The notes under the pieces were generated by a model that made no database searches, was not told the origin of the DNA, and was given only the letters and a program-made list of their open reading frames with translations. Position numbers and translations under genes: made by a program. Below, piece by piece: positions 17,559 through 27,406 of a stretch of 64,000 nucleotides of DNA. Origin of the DNA: Psychroserpens luteus (GTDB lineage: Bacteria; Bacteroidota; Bacteroidia; Flavobacteriales; Flavobacteriaceae); contig NZ_JADILU010000006.1 of the NCBI RefSeq assembly GCF_015319355.1, forward strand, positions 1 through 64,000, written 5' to 3'. Numbering within the stretch: the stretch's first letter is position 1; each line of letters opens with the position of its first letter.

Positions 17559-18113
17559 ATGAAGAAAGTATTTATATTATTTGCAATCGCCTTGATGTCT
17601 TCAAGTGCAGCAGTAGCTCAATCACTAGAAATTAATTGGGTGACTTTTGAAGAAGCTTTAGAACTTCAGAAGAAAAATCCTAAAAAAATTATGATGGATG
17701 TCTATACTAATTGGTGTGGTCCATGTAAAATGCTTGATAAAAACACATTTCATAATAAAGATGTTGTGGAGTATGTAAACAAGAACTTTTATGCTGTAAA
17801 GTTTAATGCTGAAGGTAATTCTGTTGTGAATTATCAAGGAGCAGAATTCAAAAACACAGGATATAAAGAAGAACTTAAAAACCGAAGAAATGGTGTGCAT
17901 CAATTGTCTCGTCATTTAGGAATTAGAGCCTATCCAACTATTGTATATTTTGATGAAGAAGGAAATGTAATTCAGCCAATTAGTGGTTATATGAAACCAC
18001 AACAATTAGAATTATATCTAAAGCTATTTCAATCAAATGCTTATAAGGATATTACTACTCAAGATCAATTTAATACTTACTACAAAGCATTTAAAGCAGA
18101 ATTTCAAGAATAG
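17559..18113 (+). CDS. Exported thioredoxin-like protein
   Basis: The start at 17559 gives a signal peptide (MKKVFILFAIALMSSSAAVAQ); the open frame back to 17499 runs through the preceding terminator and is rejected. The 184-residue product has a thioredoxin fold with the active site WCGPC (about residue 50) in the context DVYTNWCGPCKMLDKNTF, and a cis-Pro in RAYPTIVYFD. This DUF255/thioredoxin_7-like form is common in Bacteroidota and probably handles thiol-disulfide exchange in the periplasm. Its terminator lies in the 3' end of the convergent comEC gene. Confidence 0.9.
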   Translation: MKKVFILFAIALMSSSAAVAQSLEINWVTFEEALELQKKNPKKIMMDVYTNWCGPCKMLDKNTFHNKDVVEYVNKNFYAVKFNAEGNSVVNYQGAEFKNTGYKEELKNRRNGVHQLSRHLGIRAYPTIVYFDEEGNVIQPISGYMKPQQLELYLKLFQSNAYKDITTQDQFNTYYKAFKAEFQE

Positions 18114-18121
18114 TTGTATTC

Positions 18122-20158
18122 TCATTTAATTATAAAAGCTCCCTTTTTCCTAGTATGGTGAAAAGGGAGTTTTCTTTTTAGACAAGTGGCTTCCCAACGT
18201 TTTACATAAGATGTATAATTACTTCCATCTGCAATGATGTATTTTGGGTTGATAGAATCAATGAGTCGGTCTATATTTATTCTAGGTGAGTTACATAGTA
18301 GTACATAGTCAGGATTAAAACTCTTTACTTCATAAACACCTAAACTATCTACGACTAAAATGGTTTTGTTTTTGAAAGTATAAACAGATTTTAATGAATC
18401 TAAAGTGTTTGTAGTTATAAAATTTCCGACGTTAAAATTAGTGATGATCTTATCTCTAGACCACGAGATGCTATCAAAATTATGAGAGATATGAACTGAT
18501 GAGTTTGTTTTTTGAGCTATTAAGGTTTTTCTGCTTTTATGAAAAATAACAAACTCATTATTTGAGTTTTGATAGTCTGTAAATAGCCATGCGCTTTGTA
18601 AGCATAATATTGAAATAAACACAAAAACAAGTCTTTTGTAATTGGGCTTTTTATACCAAAACGTTATTGTTAATATTAAAAGATAGCATGTAAAAACTTG
18701 AACTTCGTTGAATGAAATGTTCTTAAATAAGAAAGTTTCCTGATGAGAAACCCAAGCAACAACAGTATTCATTAAACTAATAATATAACCATATAAGTCT
18801 GCAAAAAAATGTGGAAGTGCGTTTAAAACTGCTAATAGAATCACTAAAATACCTAGACCAAGAATAACTCCTAAAAATGGAATAATCGCCAAATTAGAAA
18901 TAAAAAACAGACTGGGGAATTGGTGAAAATAATACAAACTCAAAGGAATAACTCCAAATTGAGCAGCAACAGTAACCGTAAATATTTGCCAGAAGTAATC
19001 AGCAACTTTCCATTTTGGTTGCCATAATTTGTAGAGTAGTGGTTGTATGGAAACAATTGCTAAAACTGCGACATAACTTAATTGAAAACCTACATCAAAT
19101 AGAAACATAGGTTTTACCAAAAGTAGCACAAACATGGAGATGGCAAGTGTGTTGAAAATATTGGTTGGGCGTTTCCAATGCATAGCGATAGCAACAATAC
19201 TAAACATGGTAACAGCTCTAGTTACAGACGCAGATAGTCCTGCAATAATAGCAAATGACCACAACAAAATTACGATGAGAATGACCTTAATTATTTTTCC
19301 GTTTTTGATGCGTTCAATAGGACGTAAACCAATATTGAGTAATAATAATATGAGACCAACATGTAAACCAGAAACCGCTAGAATATGAATAGCGCCAGCA
19401 TCTGTATAGCTGTCATAAATCTCTTTGGTCATGTCTTGTCGCTGACCTAGAATTAGAGCATTAATGATAGCCAATTCTTCAGGTTTGAAATTATAGTTTT
19501 CCAGTTTTTCGTTAATATGAGTTCTAATCGCAGAAGCATAACCAAAGATGGAAGATCGTTTAGATTTTATAGAAAGAACATGCGAGTTCTCAGTGAATAA
19601 TTGATGATGTACGTATTGTTTTCGTAGATAATTACCATAGTCAAATTGATTAGGATTTGTAGGCTTTGTGAACACTCTAAATGATTCGGTCATCATTAAA
19701 ACATCGTCAATTTCATGAAGGTTATCTGTGGAGTCTTTTTTTATATTTAATAAAGACTTTCCGTTAACATTTTTACCGTCTATTTTGAGAATATCGATGA
19801 CATATTTATCATTGTAATTCCCCGGTTTTAATCGTTCTCTAATTTTAAAAGTAATAGGAAAAGCTTTTTGATTTTCTTCGGAAATGTGATGACTATAATG
19901 ATTCTTGAAGTTGATTTGATCGTGAGTATTATAAATCAAAATACCCAAACTCGTCATCGTAAGCATAGTGATGAGTCCAAACCATATCGTTTTACGAAAA
20001 CTATTTTTAGCAATAAAAAAAGCAATCGCTAAAAAGAAAATTAAAACTATAGAAGTGTATATTGAAATATAAAGCCGAACAGGAATATACTCAGCAATTA
20101 AAATGCCCACAATGAGACAACATGTGAGTTTAATAATAGTAAAGTTGAGTAACTTCAT
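18122..20158 (-). CDS. comEC: ComEC/Rec2 DNA-uptake channel
   Basis: The 678-residue polytopic membrane protein shows the ComEC pattern: N-terminal helices, a DUF4131-like extracytoplasmic region (about 60-220), then the Competence domain with ALILGQRQDM and HILAVSGLHVGL (about 235-275) and many helices. The C-terminal hydrolase-like part is short and divergent (ends in HTRKKGAFIIK), as often in Bacteroidota. It would move single-stranded DNA through the inner membrane. It follows the NlpC/P60 gene by 25 bp. Confidence 0.93.
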   Translation of the reverse strand: MKLLNFTIIKLTCCLIVGILIAEYIPVRLYISIYTSIVLIFFLAIAFFIAKNSFRKTIWFGLITMLTMTSLGILIYNTHDQINFKNHYSHHISEENQKAFPITFKIRERLKPGNYNDKYVIDILKIDGKNVNGKSLLNIKKDSTDNLHEIDDVLMMTESFRVFTKPTNPNQFDYGNYLRKQYVHHQLFTENSHVLSIKSKRSSIFGYASAIRTHINEKLENYNFKPEELAIINALILGQRQDMTKEIYDSYTDAGAIHILAVSGLHVGLILLLLNIGLRPIERIKNGKIIKVILIVILLWSFAIIAGLSASVTRAVTMFSIVAIAMHWKRPTNIFNTLAISMFVLLLVKPMFLFDVGFQLSYVAVLAIVSIQPLLYKLWQPKWKVADYFWQIFTVTVAAQFGVIPLSLYYFHQFPSLFFISNLAIIPFLGVILGLGILVILLAVLNALPHFFADLYGYIISLMNTVVAWVSHQETFLFKNISFNEVQVFTCYLLILTITFWYKKPNYKRLVFVFISILCLQSAWLFTDYQNSNNEFVIFHKSRKTLIAQKTNSSVHISHNFDSISWSRDKIITNFNVGNFITTNTLDSLKSVYTFKNKTILVVDSLGVYEVKSFNPDYVLLCNSPRINIDRLIDSINPKYIIADGSNYTSYVKRWEATCLKRKLPFHHTRKKGAFIIK
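18139..18180 (+). terminator. Terminator embedded in comEC 3' end
   Basis: CTCCCTTTT (18139-18147) pairs with AAAAGGGAG (18161-18169), followed by TTTTCTTTTT. It serves the rightward thioredoxin-like gene ending at 18113 but lies within the last codons of leftward comEC. Confidence 0.75.
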
Positions 20159-20183
20159 TTTCAGAAGTTACGATAATAATTGG

Positions 20184-20705
20184 TTATAACACTCTTCTTG
20201 CTTGAACATAAGCAAGATACCAGTATTTTTCGGCTAGATTTGATATCATTACACCTCTGCTGGTAGATGCATGGATGAATTCTACATGACCAGGTCTGCT
20301 AGAGGTTACAATGCCAACATGATTAACCCGACGGTTATTTTTGCTTGTGGCAAAAAACAATAGATCGCCTTCTTTGACTTTTTTGACGTCAATCCAATCG
20401 CCACGTTTTGATAAGTCTGCAGTTGTTCTAGGTAATAAAATATTTTCTTTTTTAAATGCTGTGACTATAAGACCAGAACAATCCATTCCTTTTTTTGTAG
20501 TGCCTCCATATTTATAACGTGTGCCTTCAAAAGTTTTTGCGTGCTTTATAATATTTACAACCGTTTTTGGAGTTGTAGCAGAAGGTGAGGAGTTATGTTT
20601 ATTAGTCGTCTTTGTAGTTCTGGTTTTTTTTGTAACAACGCGTTTTGATGAGTTACAACTTGTAAAAAATGCACTTATAATAAGAATGAGGATAATTTTT
20701 TTCAT
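20184..20705 (-). CDS. NlpC/P60 (C40) cell-wall peptidase lipoprotein
   Basis: The 173-residue product has a lipoprotein signal (MKKIILILIISAFFTSC), a basic Thr/Lys/Arg-rich linker, and a C-terminal NlpC/P60 domain (about 50-172). The catalytic Cys lies in YGGTTKKGMDCSGLIVTAF and the His in NRRVNHVGIVTS. Such enzymes cut gamma-D-Glu-DAP bonds in peptidoglycan stem peptides, here from the periplasmic face. It is followed closely by comEC. Confidence 0.93.
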   Translation of the reverse strand: MKKIILILIISAFFTSCNSSKRVVTKKTRTTKTTNKHNSSPSATTPKTVVNIIKHAKTFEGTRYKYGGTTKKGMDCSGLIVTAFKKENILLPRTTADLSKRGDWIDVKKVKEGDLLFFATSKNNRRVNHVGIVTSSRPGHVEFIHASTSRGVMISNLAEKYWYLAYVQARRVL

Positions 20706-20904
20706 GTAGGATTTGATGATTTTTGGCTAAAAATAGAGATTATAGATAGTTTAGTGTCTCAATAACGTTTGGGTTATTAACAATCTTATTTACATTTAGT
20801 TGTTTTTAGATTAAGATTTTTATGTTGAAACTCTTTTTTTACAGTTGCTTACAAGTAATTTGGAGTATATTTTTTGTAAATTTAATATCATAAACAAATA
20901 CATT

Positions 20905-21240
20905 ATGAATTTTTTTATTGCAAATATTTTAGGTCCATTTCCATGGGAAAGATTTCAATATATTTCTGTAAATGGTATTCTTGCAATGTTAGCTGTTATT
21001 GCATTCTTTTTGATTATCAACAAAATTTTCAATAGGCAACCTTTGAGATTCCCTAAAAATGATAATTTAGAATTAGAGCAATATACTTTTGGGTTTGAAG
21101 ACACACATGTTAATGTGAAAAAGATATCTTTATCAAGAAGAATTGTGGTTTATTTAATAGCTGTATTGTTAATTATTACACCATTGAGCGAATTGATAGA
21201 CGATTCAAGTTCTTATTCTATTTGGGAATTGATATTTTGA
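20905..21240 (+). CDS. Small membrane protein of unknown function
   Basis: I place the start at 20905 (MNFFIANILGPFPWERFQYI); the frame open from 20845 adds a non-conserved head. The 111-residue product has two membrane helices (about 24-44 and 80-98) and a polar stretch between them. I do not recognise a family. Its last 28 bp overlap the 3' end of convergent lpxB. Confidence 0.65.
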   Translation: MNFFIANILGPFPWERFQYISVNGILAMLAVIAFFLIINKIFNRQPLRFPKNDNLELEQYTFGFEDTHVNVKKISLSRRIVVYLIAVLLIITPLSELIDDSSSYSIWELIF

Positions 21241-22334
21241 TAAATCAACTTCGCAGTCTTCTCACTTGCACCTTTTCCGCCTAATTTTTTCTCCAAGTCA
21301 TAATATTCAATAAAGAATTTAGTACGATTATCTTCATCTAATATTTTCGTTAGTTCTGTTTTAAGTCTTTTGGTATTTAAATCGCCTTGAATTAATTCTG
21401 TTACAACTTCACGATCCATAATAAGATTAACTAACGAGATATATTTCAAAGTAATAATGCGTTTTGCAATTTGATACGAAATAGCATTAGCTTTATAACA
21501 AACGACTTGAGGTACTTTAAAAAGTGCAGTTTCTAAAGTTGCTGTTCCAGAGGTTACTATCGCAGCATTTGATACACTCAATAAATCATACGTCTTATTT
21601 GAGATAAACGCAACATTATCTTGTTTGATAAACGGTTTATAAAACTCAAAATCTTGACTTGGTGCTCCTGCAATTACAAATTGATAATTAGGGAAATCAT
21701 CAACAAGACTGAGCATAACGCCAAGCATTTTTGTGATTTCTTGTTTTCGGCTTCCTGGAAGTAGCGCAATTATTGGTTTTTCAGATAAATTGTGCTCATC
21801 TCTAAACTTAAATGGATTGACCTGAGTTCTATCTGCAATAGCATCAATTAATGGGTGACCAACAAAGTGAACATCATAATTGTATTTGGCATAAAATTCT
21901 TTTTCAAACGGAAGAATCACATACATAGCATCTACATACTGTTTGATTTTTTCTACACGACCTGCTCTAGAAGCCCAAACTTGTGGAGATATATAATAAT
22001 GTGTTTTGAACTTGCGCTCTTTTGCCCATTTAGCGATACGTAGATTAAAACCGGAATTATCGATAAAAATGATGACGTCTGGCTGAAATTTTTCAATATC
22101 AGCTTTGCAAAATTTTATGAGTCCGAGAATTTTCCGAAGATTAAAAATAACTTCAGCAAAACCCATAAACTGTCGCTCTTTATAGTGTTTAACTAAAGTG
22201 CCACCAACAGCTTGCATGAGATCACCTCCCCAAAATCTAATATCTGCATTTACATCTTGTTGATATAATGCTTTCATAAGATTGGATGCATGAAGATCTC
22301 CAGAGGCTTCGCCAGCTATGATGTAATATTTCAT
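21213..22334 (-). CDS. lpxB: Lipid-A-disaccharide synthase
   Basis: LpxB joins UDP-2,3-diacylglucosamine and lipid X to form the lipid A disaccharide at the inner membrane. The 373-residue GT19 protein starts with MKYYIIAGEASGDLHASN, the family signature, and has ALLPGSRKQEI (about 190), plus SGTATLETALFKVPQVVCYK (about 260). It lies 4 bp behind a small membrane gene and surE, a common Flavobacteriaceae arrangement, and overlaps the convergent small gene. Confidence 0.96.
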   Translation of the reverse strand: MKYYIIAGEASGDLHASNLMKALYQQDVNADIRFWGGDLMQAVGGTLVKHYKERQFMGFAEVIFNLRKILGLIKFCKADIEKFQPDVIIFIDNSGFNLRIAKWAKERKFKTHYYISPQVWASRAGRVEKIKQYVDAMYVILPFEKEFYAKYNYDVHFVGHPLIDAIADRTQVNPFKFRDEHNLSEKPIIALLPGSRKQEITKMLGVMLSLVDDFPNYQFVIAGAPSQDFEFYKPFIKQDNVAFISNKTYDLLSVSNAAIVTSGTATLETALFKVPQVVCYKANAISYQIAKRIITLKYISLVNLIMDREVVTELIQGDLNTKRLKTELTKILDEDNRTKFFIEYYDLEKKLGGKGASEKTAKLIYQNINSQIE

Positions 22335-22338
22335 TTGT

Positions 22339-22623
22339 TTAGATAAACCTAATAATTAAAGTTATTATAGCTACAATTACAGTCGCGATAAGGACGCCTT
22401 GTGCTCTAGTGTCTTGATTCTTTTTTAAAAATAAGAAAAAAGCTGCGAGGTTCAACATGGCTCCCATACTCACTAATTTAGTAAAAACTCCTCGATTAAG
22501 TGCAATTTGAAGCGAATCGTTTAAAGAGTTTCCTTTTCCGAAGAAAAGAAGAGTTAATAACAGTCCAACAGCACTTGTAATTAATCCTATAACGATACCT
22601 ATAATTAGTTCTTTATTTTTCAT
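22339..22623 (-). CDS. Small three-helix membrane protein
   Basis: The 94-residue product has three hydrophobic segments (about 7-27, 45-66 and 76-94) and little soluble sequence. Its start overlaps the end of surE by 11 bp and its stop is 4 bp from lpxB, so it is part of one surE to lpxB transcript. No function is known to me; the context suggests envelope work. Confidence 0.75.
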   Translation of the reverse strand: MKNKELIIGIVIGLITSAVGLLLTLLFFGKGNSLNDSLQIALNRGVFTKLVSMGAMLNLAAFFLFLKKNQDTRAQGVLIATVIVAIITLIIRFI

Positions 22624-23392
22624 TAAAATCCCATGTATTTAATTCTTGAATACTATGGTGTGCTGTTAAGTCAAACTGAGTTGGCACAACAGATACATAA
22701 CCATTTGCTAAAGCCCATTCATCTGTATCTTCTCCATTGTCCAAATTTACAAATTTACCAGTGAGCCAATAGTAATCTTTACCATTTGGGTTTTGACGTT
22801 TGTCAAATTCTTCTTCCCAATTAGCTTTAGCTTGTCTGCAAATTTTTACGCCTTTTATATCTTTCTTATCTAGTTTAGGAAAGTTGACGTTTAAAACGGT
22901 TCCGCTATCTAATCCATGTTTTAAAACATTTTCTGCAATTGTTTTGACATAGGATTTGCAGTGCTCAAAATTAGCACTCCAATTATAATCACAAAGTGAA
23001 AACCCAATAGCAGGAATTCCTTCAAAACCTGCTTCTATTGCTGCACTCATGGTGCCTGAGTAAATCACGTTGATTGAAGAATTAGATCCATGATTTATAC
23101 CAGATACACATAGATCTGGTCGTCTGTCTAAAATTTGTTTCACGCCAAGTTTAACGCAATCGGCAGGAGTTCCAGAACAACTGTATTCTTCCTGATTACC
23201 TTTATCAATTGTTACTTTTTCAATATGAAGTGTTGAATTTATCGTAATGGCATGTCCCATACCACTTTGCGGACTATCTGGTGCAACGACAACAACATCA
23301 CCAATTAAATTCATAACTTCTATTAGAGCTCTAACTCCTGGAGCAGTAATTCCATCATCATTGGTTACTAAAATAAGTGGCTTTTTAGACAT
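22613..23392 (-). CDS. surE: 5'/3'-nucleotidase SurE
   Basis: SurE is a metal-dependent phosphatase acting on nucleoside monophosphates. The 259-residue product starts MSKKPLILVTNDDGITAPGV with the metal-binding DD pair (about 11-12) and includes APDSPQSGMGHAIT (about 37-50), YSCSGTPADCV (about 70-80) and SGINHGSNSS (about 96-105), all conserved in the family. It heads a leftward set with a small membrane protein and lpxB and is divergent from the tail-specific protease. Confidence 0.96.
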   Translation of the reverse strand: MSKKPLILVTNDDGITAPGVRALIEVMNLIGDVVVVAPDSPQSGMGHAITINSTLHIEKVTIDKGNQEEYSCSGTPADCVKLGVKQILDRRPDLCVSGINHGSNSSINVIYSGTMSAAIEAGFEGIPAIGFSLCDYNWSANFEHCKSYVKTIAENVLKHGLDSGTVLNVNFPKLDKKDIKGVKICRQAKANWEEEFDKRQNPNGKDYYWLTGKFVNLDNGEDTDEWALANGYVSVVPTQFDLTAHHSIQELNTWDFNEK

Positions 23393-23607
23393 AAAAAAGG
23401 ATTGTTTTACTAATTTATTACGTATTGCTAAAATACATAAAGACGCTTGAAATTCCTATAAATAAAGGTTTAACAAAAAATTATTAGCTTCTCATTTAAT
23501 TGGCATGGTTTTTTCTTTTACTTTAGTAGAAATTATGTAAATAATCTACAAGTTCAATTAACCTGTAAAAAGTATAGAGGTTAATTTGATTTACATTAAA
23601 TAAATTT

Positions 23608-25806
23608 ATGATTAATATGATGAAAAGGAATTATAAACTGTCGCTATTAGTATTGCTATTAGCATTTGCCTCATGCAGTTTTACGACGAAGAAATTTCAA
23701 GACCCAAATAAAGATAAATTATTAATTCAATTGATAACTTACGTTTTAGAAGAAGGTCATTTTAGTCCGCAAGAAATCAACGACGGATTTTCAGAAGCTG
23801 TATTTACAGACTATCTAGAACAATTAGATCCTTTTAAACGTTATTTCTATGCTTCGGATATTAAAGAATTTAAAGCTTACGAAAATCAGTTAGATGATCA
23901 AATCAAAGCTTATGATCTCTCGTTTTTTAATTTAACGCACGAGCGTTTGTTGAAGCGCATTTCAGAATCTAAAGAACTTTATAAAGACGTATTGTCTAAG
24001 CCTTTTGATTTTTCAGTCGCTGAAGATTTTTCTACAGACTATGAGAAACTAGAGTATGTTGATTCAAAAAAAGCAATGAAAGAACGTTGGAGACAACAAC
24101 TTAAGTTTTCTACTATTGCTAATTATGATGACTTATTGAGTGATCAAGAATTTGCTAGAACAAACGATATTACTACTAATGATTTGAGCGATGTTGAGTT
24201 TGAAAAACTTAAAAAAGCAAATACTGAAATCTTAAAAAAGTCTACAAAAGATTTAGAAACAGAAGCTAGAGAAGCAACGCAAAGATCTTTAGATGAACTT
24301 TATGATTTTATAGATGATAGACAGCGTAAAGATTGGTTTGCAGTTTATATTAATGCTATTGTGGAGGAGTTTGATCCACACACATATTATTTTGCACCAG
24401 AAGATAAAGATCGTTTTGATGTTGCCATGTCAGGTAATTTTGAAGGTATTGGAGCAAGACTTCAGAAAAAAATGGATGCAACTATCGTGAACGAAATCAT
24501 AAGTGGTGGGCCAGCTTGGAGACAAAATGAACTTGAGGTAGGTGATCAAATTATGAAAGTGAAACAAGAAGATGAAGATGAAAGTGTCAATATTGTTGGG
24601 ATGCGTTTAGATGATGCAATCAAGTTTATTAAGGGCCCAAAAGGAACCAATGTCACTTTGACACTTAAAAAAGTAGATGGAACTATAGAGGATATAACTA
24701 TCAAAAGAGATATTGTTGAGCTAGAAGAGACTTACGCCAAATCATCTACAGTAATTAAAGATGACAAAAAATATGGCGTTATTAATCTCCCTAAATTTTA
24801 TGTAGACTTTGAAGATTATAACAAACGTAATGCAGCTTCAGATATCAAACTAGAATTAGAGCGATTAAAAGCAGAAGGTGTAGAAGGGATTGTTCTGGAT
24901 TTAAGAAACAATGGAGGTGGATCCTTGCAAACAGTTGTAGATATGGGAGGACTTTTTATCGAAGAGGGACCAATTGTACAAGTAAAAACAGCAGGAGAAC
25001 CAAAAGAGGTTTTAAATGATAAAGATAAATCTATTGTATGGGATGGACCATTAGTTATTTTGGTTAATGAGTTATCTGCTTCGGCATCAGAGATTTTGGC
25101 TGCAGCAATGCAAGATTATAAAAGGGCTATCGTGATTGGTAGCAAGCAAACTTATGGTAAAGGAACAGTGCAAAACGTACTAGACTTAAACCGTATGGTA
25201 AGACAAAACAGTGAAGGAGATATGGGAGCTTTGAAGTTTACAACTCAAAAATTCTATAGAATTAATGGAGGATCAACACAGTTAGAAGGTGTTAAGAGTG
25301 ATGTTGTTGTTCCAGACCGTTACAGCTATATTGATATTGGTGAAAAAGATCAGGAAAATCCATTAGCATGGGATAAAATCCAAGCAGCAGATTATAAAGT
25401 TTGGGGTAGTTATTATGATTATGACACAACCATCGCAAAAAGTAAAGAGCGTATGGCTAATAACGAGCAGCTAAAACTTATAGATGATAATGCACAATGG
25501 GTAAAGAGAATTAGAGATAGAGAGATGTACTCACTTAAATATGAGGATTACAAAAAGACATTAGAATTAAATCAAGAAGAGTCTAAGCGTTTTGAAAAAT
25601 TGTCTGATTATAAGTCAAACTTAACATTTCAATCTTTGCCTTATGAGACGACATTGATGAGTCAAGATTCAGTTTTAAAGGAAAAACGAGTGCGTTGGCA
25701 CACGAGTTTAAGCAAAGATGTTTACATCGAAGAAGCGCTTAATGTTTTAAATGACCTTAAGATGACCTACAAAATTAAAAAAGTGGCGACGTCTGTAAAA
25801 AATTAA
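23608..25806 (+). CDS. Carboxy-terminal processing (tail-specific) protease, S41
   Basis: The product, up to 732 residues, has a lipoprotein-like signal with FASC. Starts at 23608, 23617 and 23620 are all possible; 23620 gives the cleanest signal peptide. After an N-terminal helical domain comes a PDZ domain (about 240-350) and the S41 core with the serine in NELSASASEILAAAMQDY (about 489) and the lysine in TYGKGTVQN (about 517), matching E. coli Tsp/Prc. A DUF3340-like tail follows. It degrades or trims periplasmic proteins. The permease gene starts 2 bp after it. Confidence 0.95.
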   Translation: MINMMKRNYKLSLLVLLLAFASCSFTTKKFQDPNKDKLLIQLITYVLEEGHFSPQEINDGFSEAVFTDYLEQLDPFKRYFYASDIKEFKAYENQLDDQIKAYDLSFFNLTHERLLKRISESKELYKDVLSKPFDFSVAEDFSTDYEKLEYVDSKKAMKERWRQQLKFSTIANYDDLLSDQEFARTNDITTNDLSDVEFEKLKKANTEILKKSTKDLETEAREATQRSLDELYDFIDDRQRKDWFAVYINAIVEEFDPHTYYFAPEDKDRFDVAMSGNFEGIGARLQKKMDATIVNEIISGGPAWRQNELEVGDQIMKVKQEDEDESVNIVGMRLDDAIKFIKGPKGTNVTLTLKKVDGTIEDITIKRDIVELEETYAKSSTVIKDDKKYGVINLPKFYVDFEDYNKRNAASDIKLELERLKAEGVEGIVLDLRNNGGGSLQTVVDMGGLFIEEGPIVQVKTAGEPKEVLNDKDKSIVWDGPLVILVNELSASASEILAAAMQDYKRAIVIGSKQTYGKGTVQNVLDLNRMVRQNSEGDMGALKFTTQKFYRINGGSTQLEGVKSDVVVPDRYSYIDIGEKDQENPLAWDKIQAADYKVWGSYYDYDTTIAKSKERMANNEQLKLIDDNAQWVKRIRDREMYSLKYEDYKKTLELNQEESKRFEKLSDYKSNLTFQSLPYETTLMSQDSVLKEKRVRWHTSLSKDVYIEEALNVLNDLKMTYKIKKVATSVKN

Positions 25807-25807
25807 A

Positions 25808-26902
25808 ATGAGTAAAACTAGCGACTCATTATCACAATTAGCGCTCCGAAAGTTCAAGAAGAACTTTTGGGGCGTTTTGAGTTTTTGGTTAATTGTAATT
25901 ATTGGCCTCATGTCATTATTTGCTTATGTGATAGCTCCAGATAATTCTCAAAATGCGAATCAAATGCATTTGTCAATCCATTCTCAACGTCCAGGTTTTG
26001 AAGTGCAAATGCTTAATATCCCTTCGGAAATTGAAAACAATCAATCCTTCGCTTCTAAATTATTATTTGGAACACGAAGTAGCGACACAGAGATTCCTGT
26101 TTCAGAATATACTGTAAAAAATAATACATTGTTTTATACTGAATATGCTTCAGATGGATTAATAGGAGCAGACAAATCAATTAATTTAAGTGTTTTTCCT
26201 AACAACGATTACAAATCATATATCAACCATAAAACTTTTCTCTTCGGAACAGATAAATATGGAAGAGATCTTCTAAGCAGAGTATTGATTGGATCTAGGA
26301 TATCATTTTCTATAGGATTTATTGCAGTTTTTATTTCGCTCGTAATTGGTATTTTCTTCGGAAGTATTGCAGGATATTATGGAGGGAAGGTAGATGCATT
26401 CATCATGTGGATTATCAATGTGACATGGTCCATACCAACGCTTTTGTTGGTTATAGCAATTACTTTAGCTTTAGGAAAAGGCTTTTGGCAAGTTTTTATT
26501 GCTGTAGGACTAACAATGTGGGTTGAAGTTGCAAGAGTCGTTCGCGGACAGATTATCAGCGCTAAAGAAATGCAATATGTAACAGCAGCAAGAGCATTAG
26601 GTTTTAATGATTACAGAATCATCACAAAACACATTTTGCCAAATATTATGGCGCCAATTATTGTAATTTCAGCAGCCAATTTCGCAGCAGCGATTCTTAT
26701 TGAAAGCGGATTAAGTTTTCTTGGCATTGGAGCTCAACCACCAATGGCAAGTTGGGGAGCAATGATAAAAGACCACTACAATTATATTATTCTAGGAAAA
26801 CCTTATTTAGCTTTAATCCCAGGATTGTGCATCATGGTTTTAGTGATGGCTTTTATGTTAATAGGTAATGCATTGAGGGATGCTTTGGATGTGAAGTCTT
26901 AA
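25808..26902 (+). CDS. Lone OppC/DppC-type ABC transporter permease
   Basis: The 364-residue inner membrane protein ends in a BPD_transp_1 domain with the coupling motif around EMQYVTAARALGFNDYRI (about 255-272) and a typical OppC terminus GNALRDALD. The N-terminal helix is followed by an unusually long extracytoplasmic stretch (about 45-155) before GTDKYGRDLLSRVLIGSR. No OppB, ATPase or binding protein lies nearby, so partners must be encoded elsewhere. It follows the S41 protease by 2 bp. Confidence 0.9.
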   Translation: MSKTSDSLSQLALRKFKKNFWGVLSFWLIVIIGLMSLFAYVIAPDNSQNANQMHLSIHSQRPGFEVQMLNIPSEIENNQSFASKLLFGTRSSDTEIPVSEYTVKNNTLFYTEYASDGLIGADKSINLSVFPNNDYKSYINHKTFLFGTDKYGRDLLSRVLIGSRISFSIGFIAVFISLVIGIFFGSIAGYYGGKVDAFIMWIINVTWSIPTLLLVIAITLALGKGFWQVFIAVGLTMWVEVARVVRGQIISAKEMQYVTAARALGFNDYRIITKHILPNIMAPIIVISAANFAAAILIESGLSFLGIGAQPPMASWGAMIKDHYNYIILGKPYLALIPGLCIMVLVMAFMLIGNALRDALDVKS

Positions 26903-26920
26903 TGTTCTCTGTGATAAACG

Positions 26921-27386
26921 TTATTTTATTTGAGACTGTATTTTTTTCAATAATCCACTACCAAGAAAATCAGTAAAAATTTCTTTGCTTGTATCTCTAT
27001 TATAAAGGTAATCATAGAAAGTGCCTTCACTCTTTTTCCCGTTTCCTAAATAATATTCAATAAATTGACTTGGCATATATTTAAAATCACCTATTTATCC
27101 AAGATAAGTAATAGTTTGAACCCGTTTTATTAAGAGGTCCACAAAATTCTCCACACCATTTTCCTTTATATAATCTGCAAATTGTTTCTCCAACATATGC
27201 AGTCAAAAGCGATTCAATAATTGTCTGTGTATATTCACTAAGATTTGAATTCTCTTCAAGAAATCTATCAACTTCTTTTTCCAAACTTTCTAAACTGAAA
27301 TCAAATTTAAATCCATATCTACTTTGAATACTTGAAAAGTACTCAGCAATTTCAGTTGGATCTCTTTGATTTTTGATTTCGTTCAT
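26921..27386 (-). pseudogene. Frameshifted gene of unknown function
   Basis: Two adjoining leftward frames look like one gene. The first (27386-27087, 99 residues) ends SNYYLSWINR; the second (27076-26921) begins MPSQFIEYYLGNGKK and ends LLKKIQSQIK. Dropping one A near 27090-27095 makes the reading run on as WI-IGDFKYMPSQ, giving a single protein of about 155 residues. The N-terminal half is acidic and helical, with a GETICRLYKGKWCGE stretch. I do not recognise it; immunity-protein-like families are one possibility. It may be a true pseudogene or a sequencing error. Confidence 0.6.
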
Positions 27387-27406
27387 CTAATGTGTTGCAA
27401 CATAGT

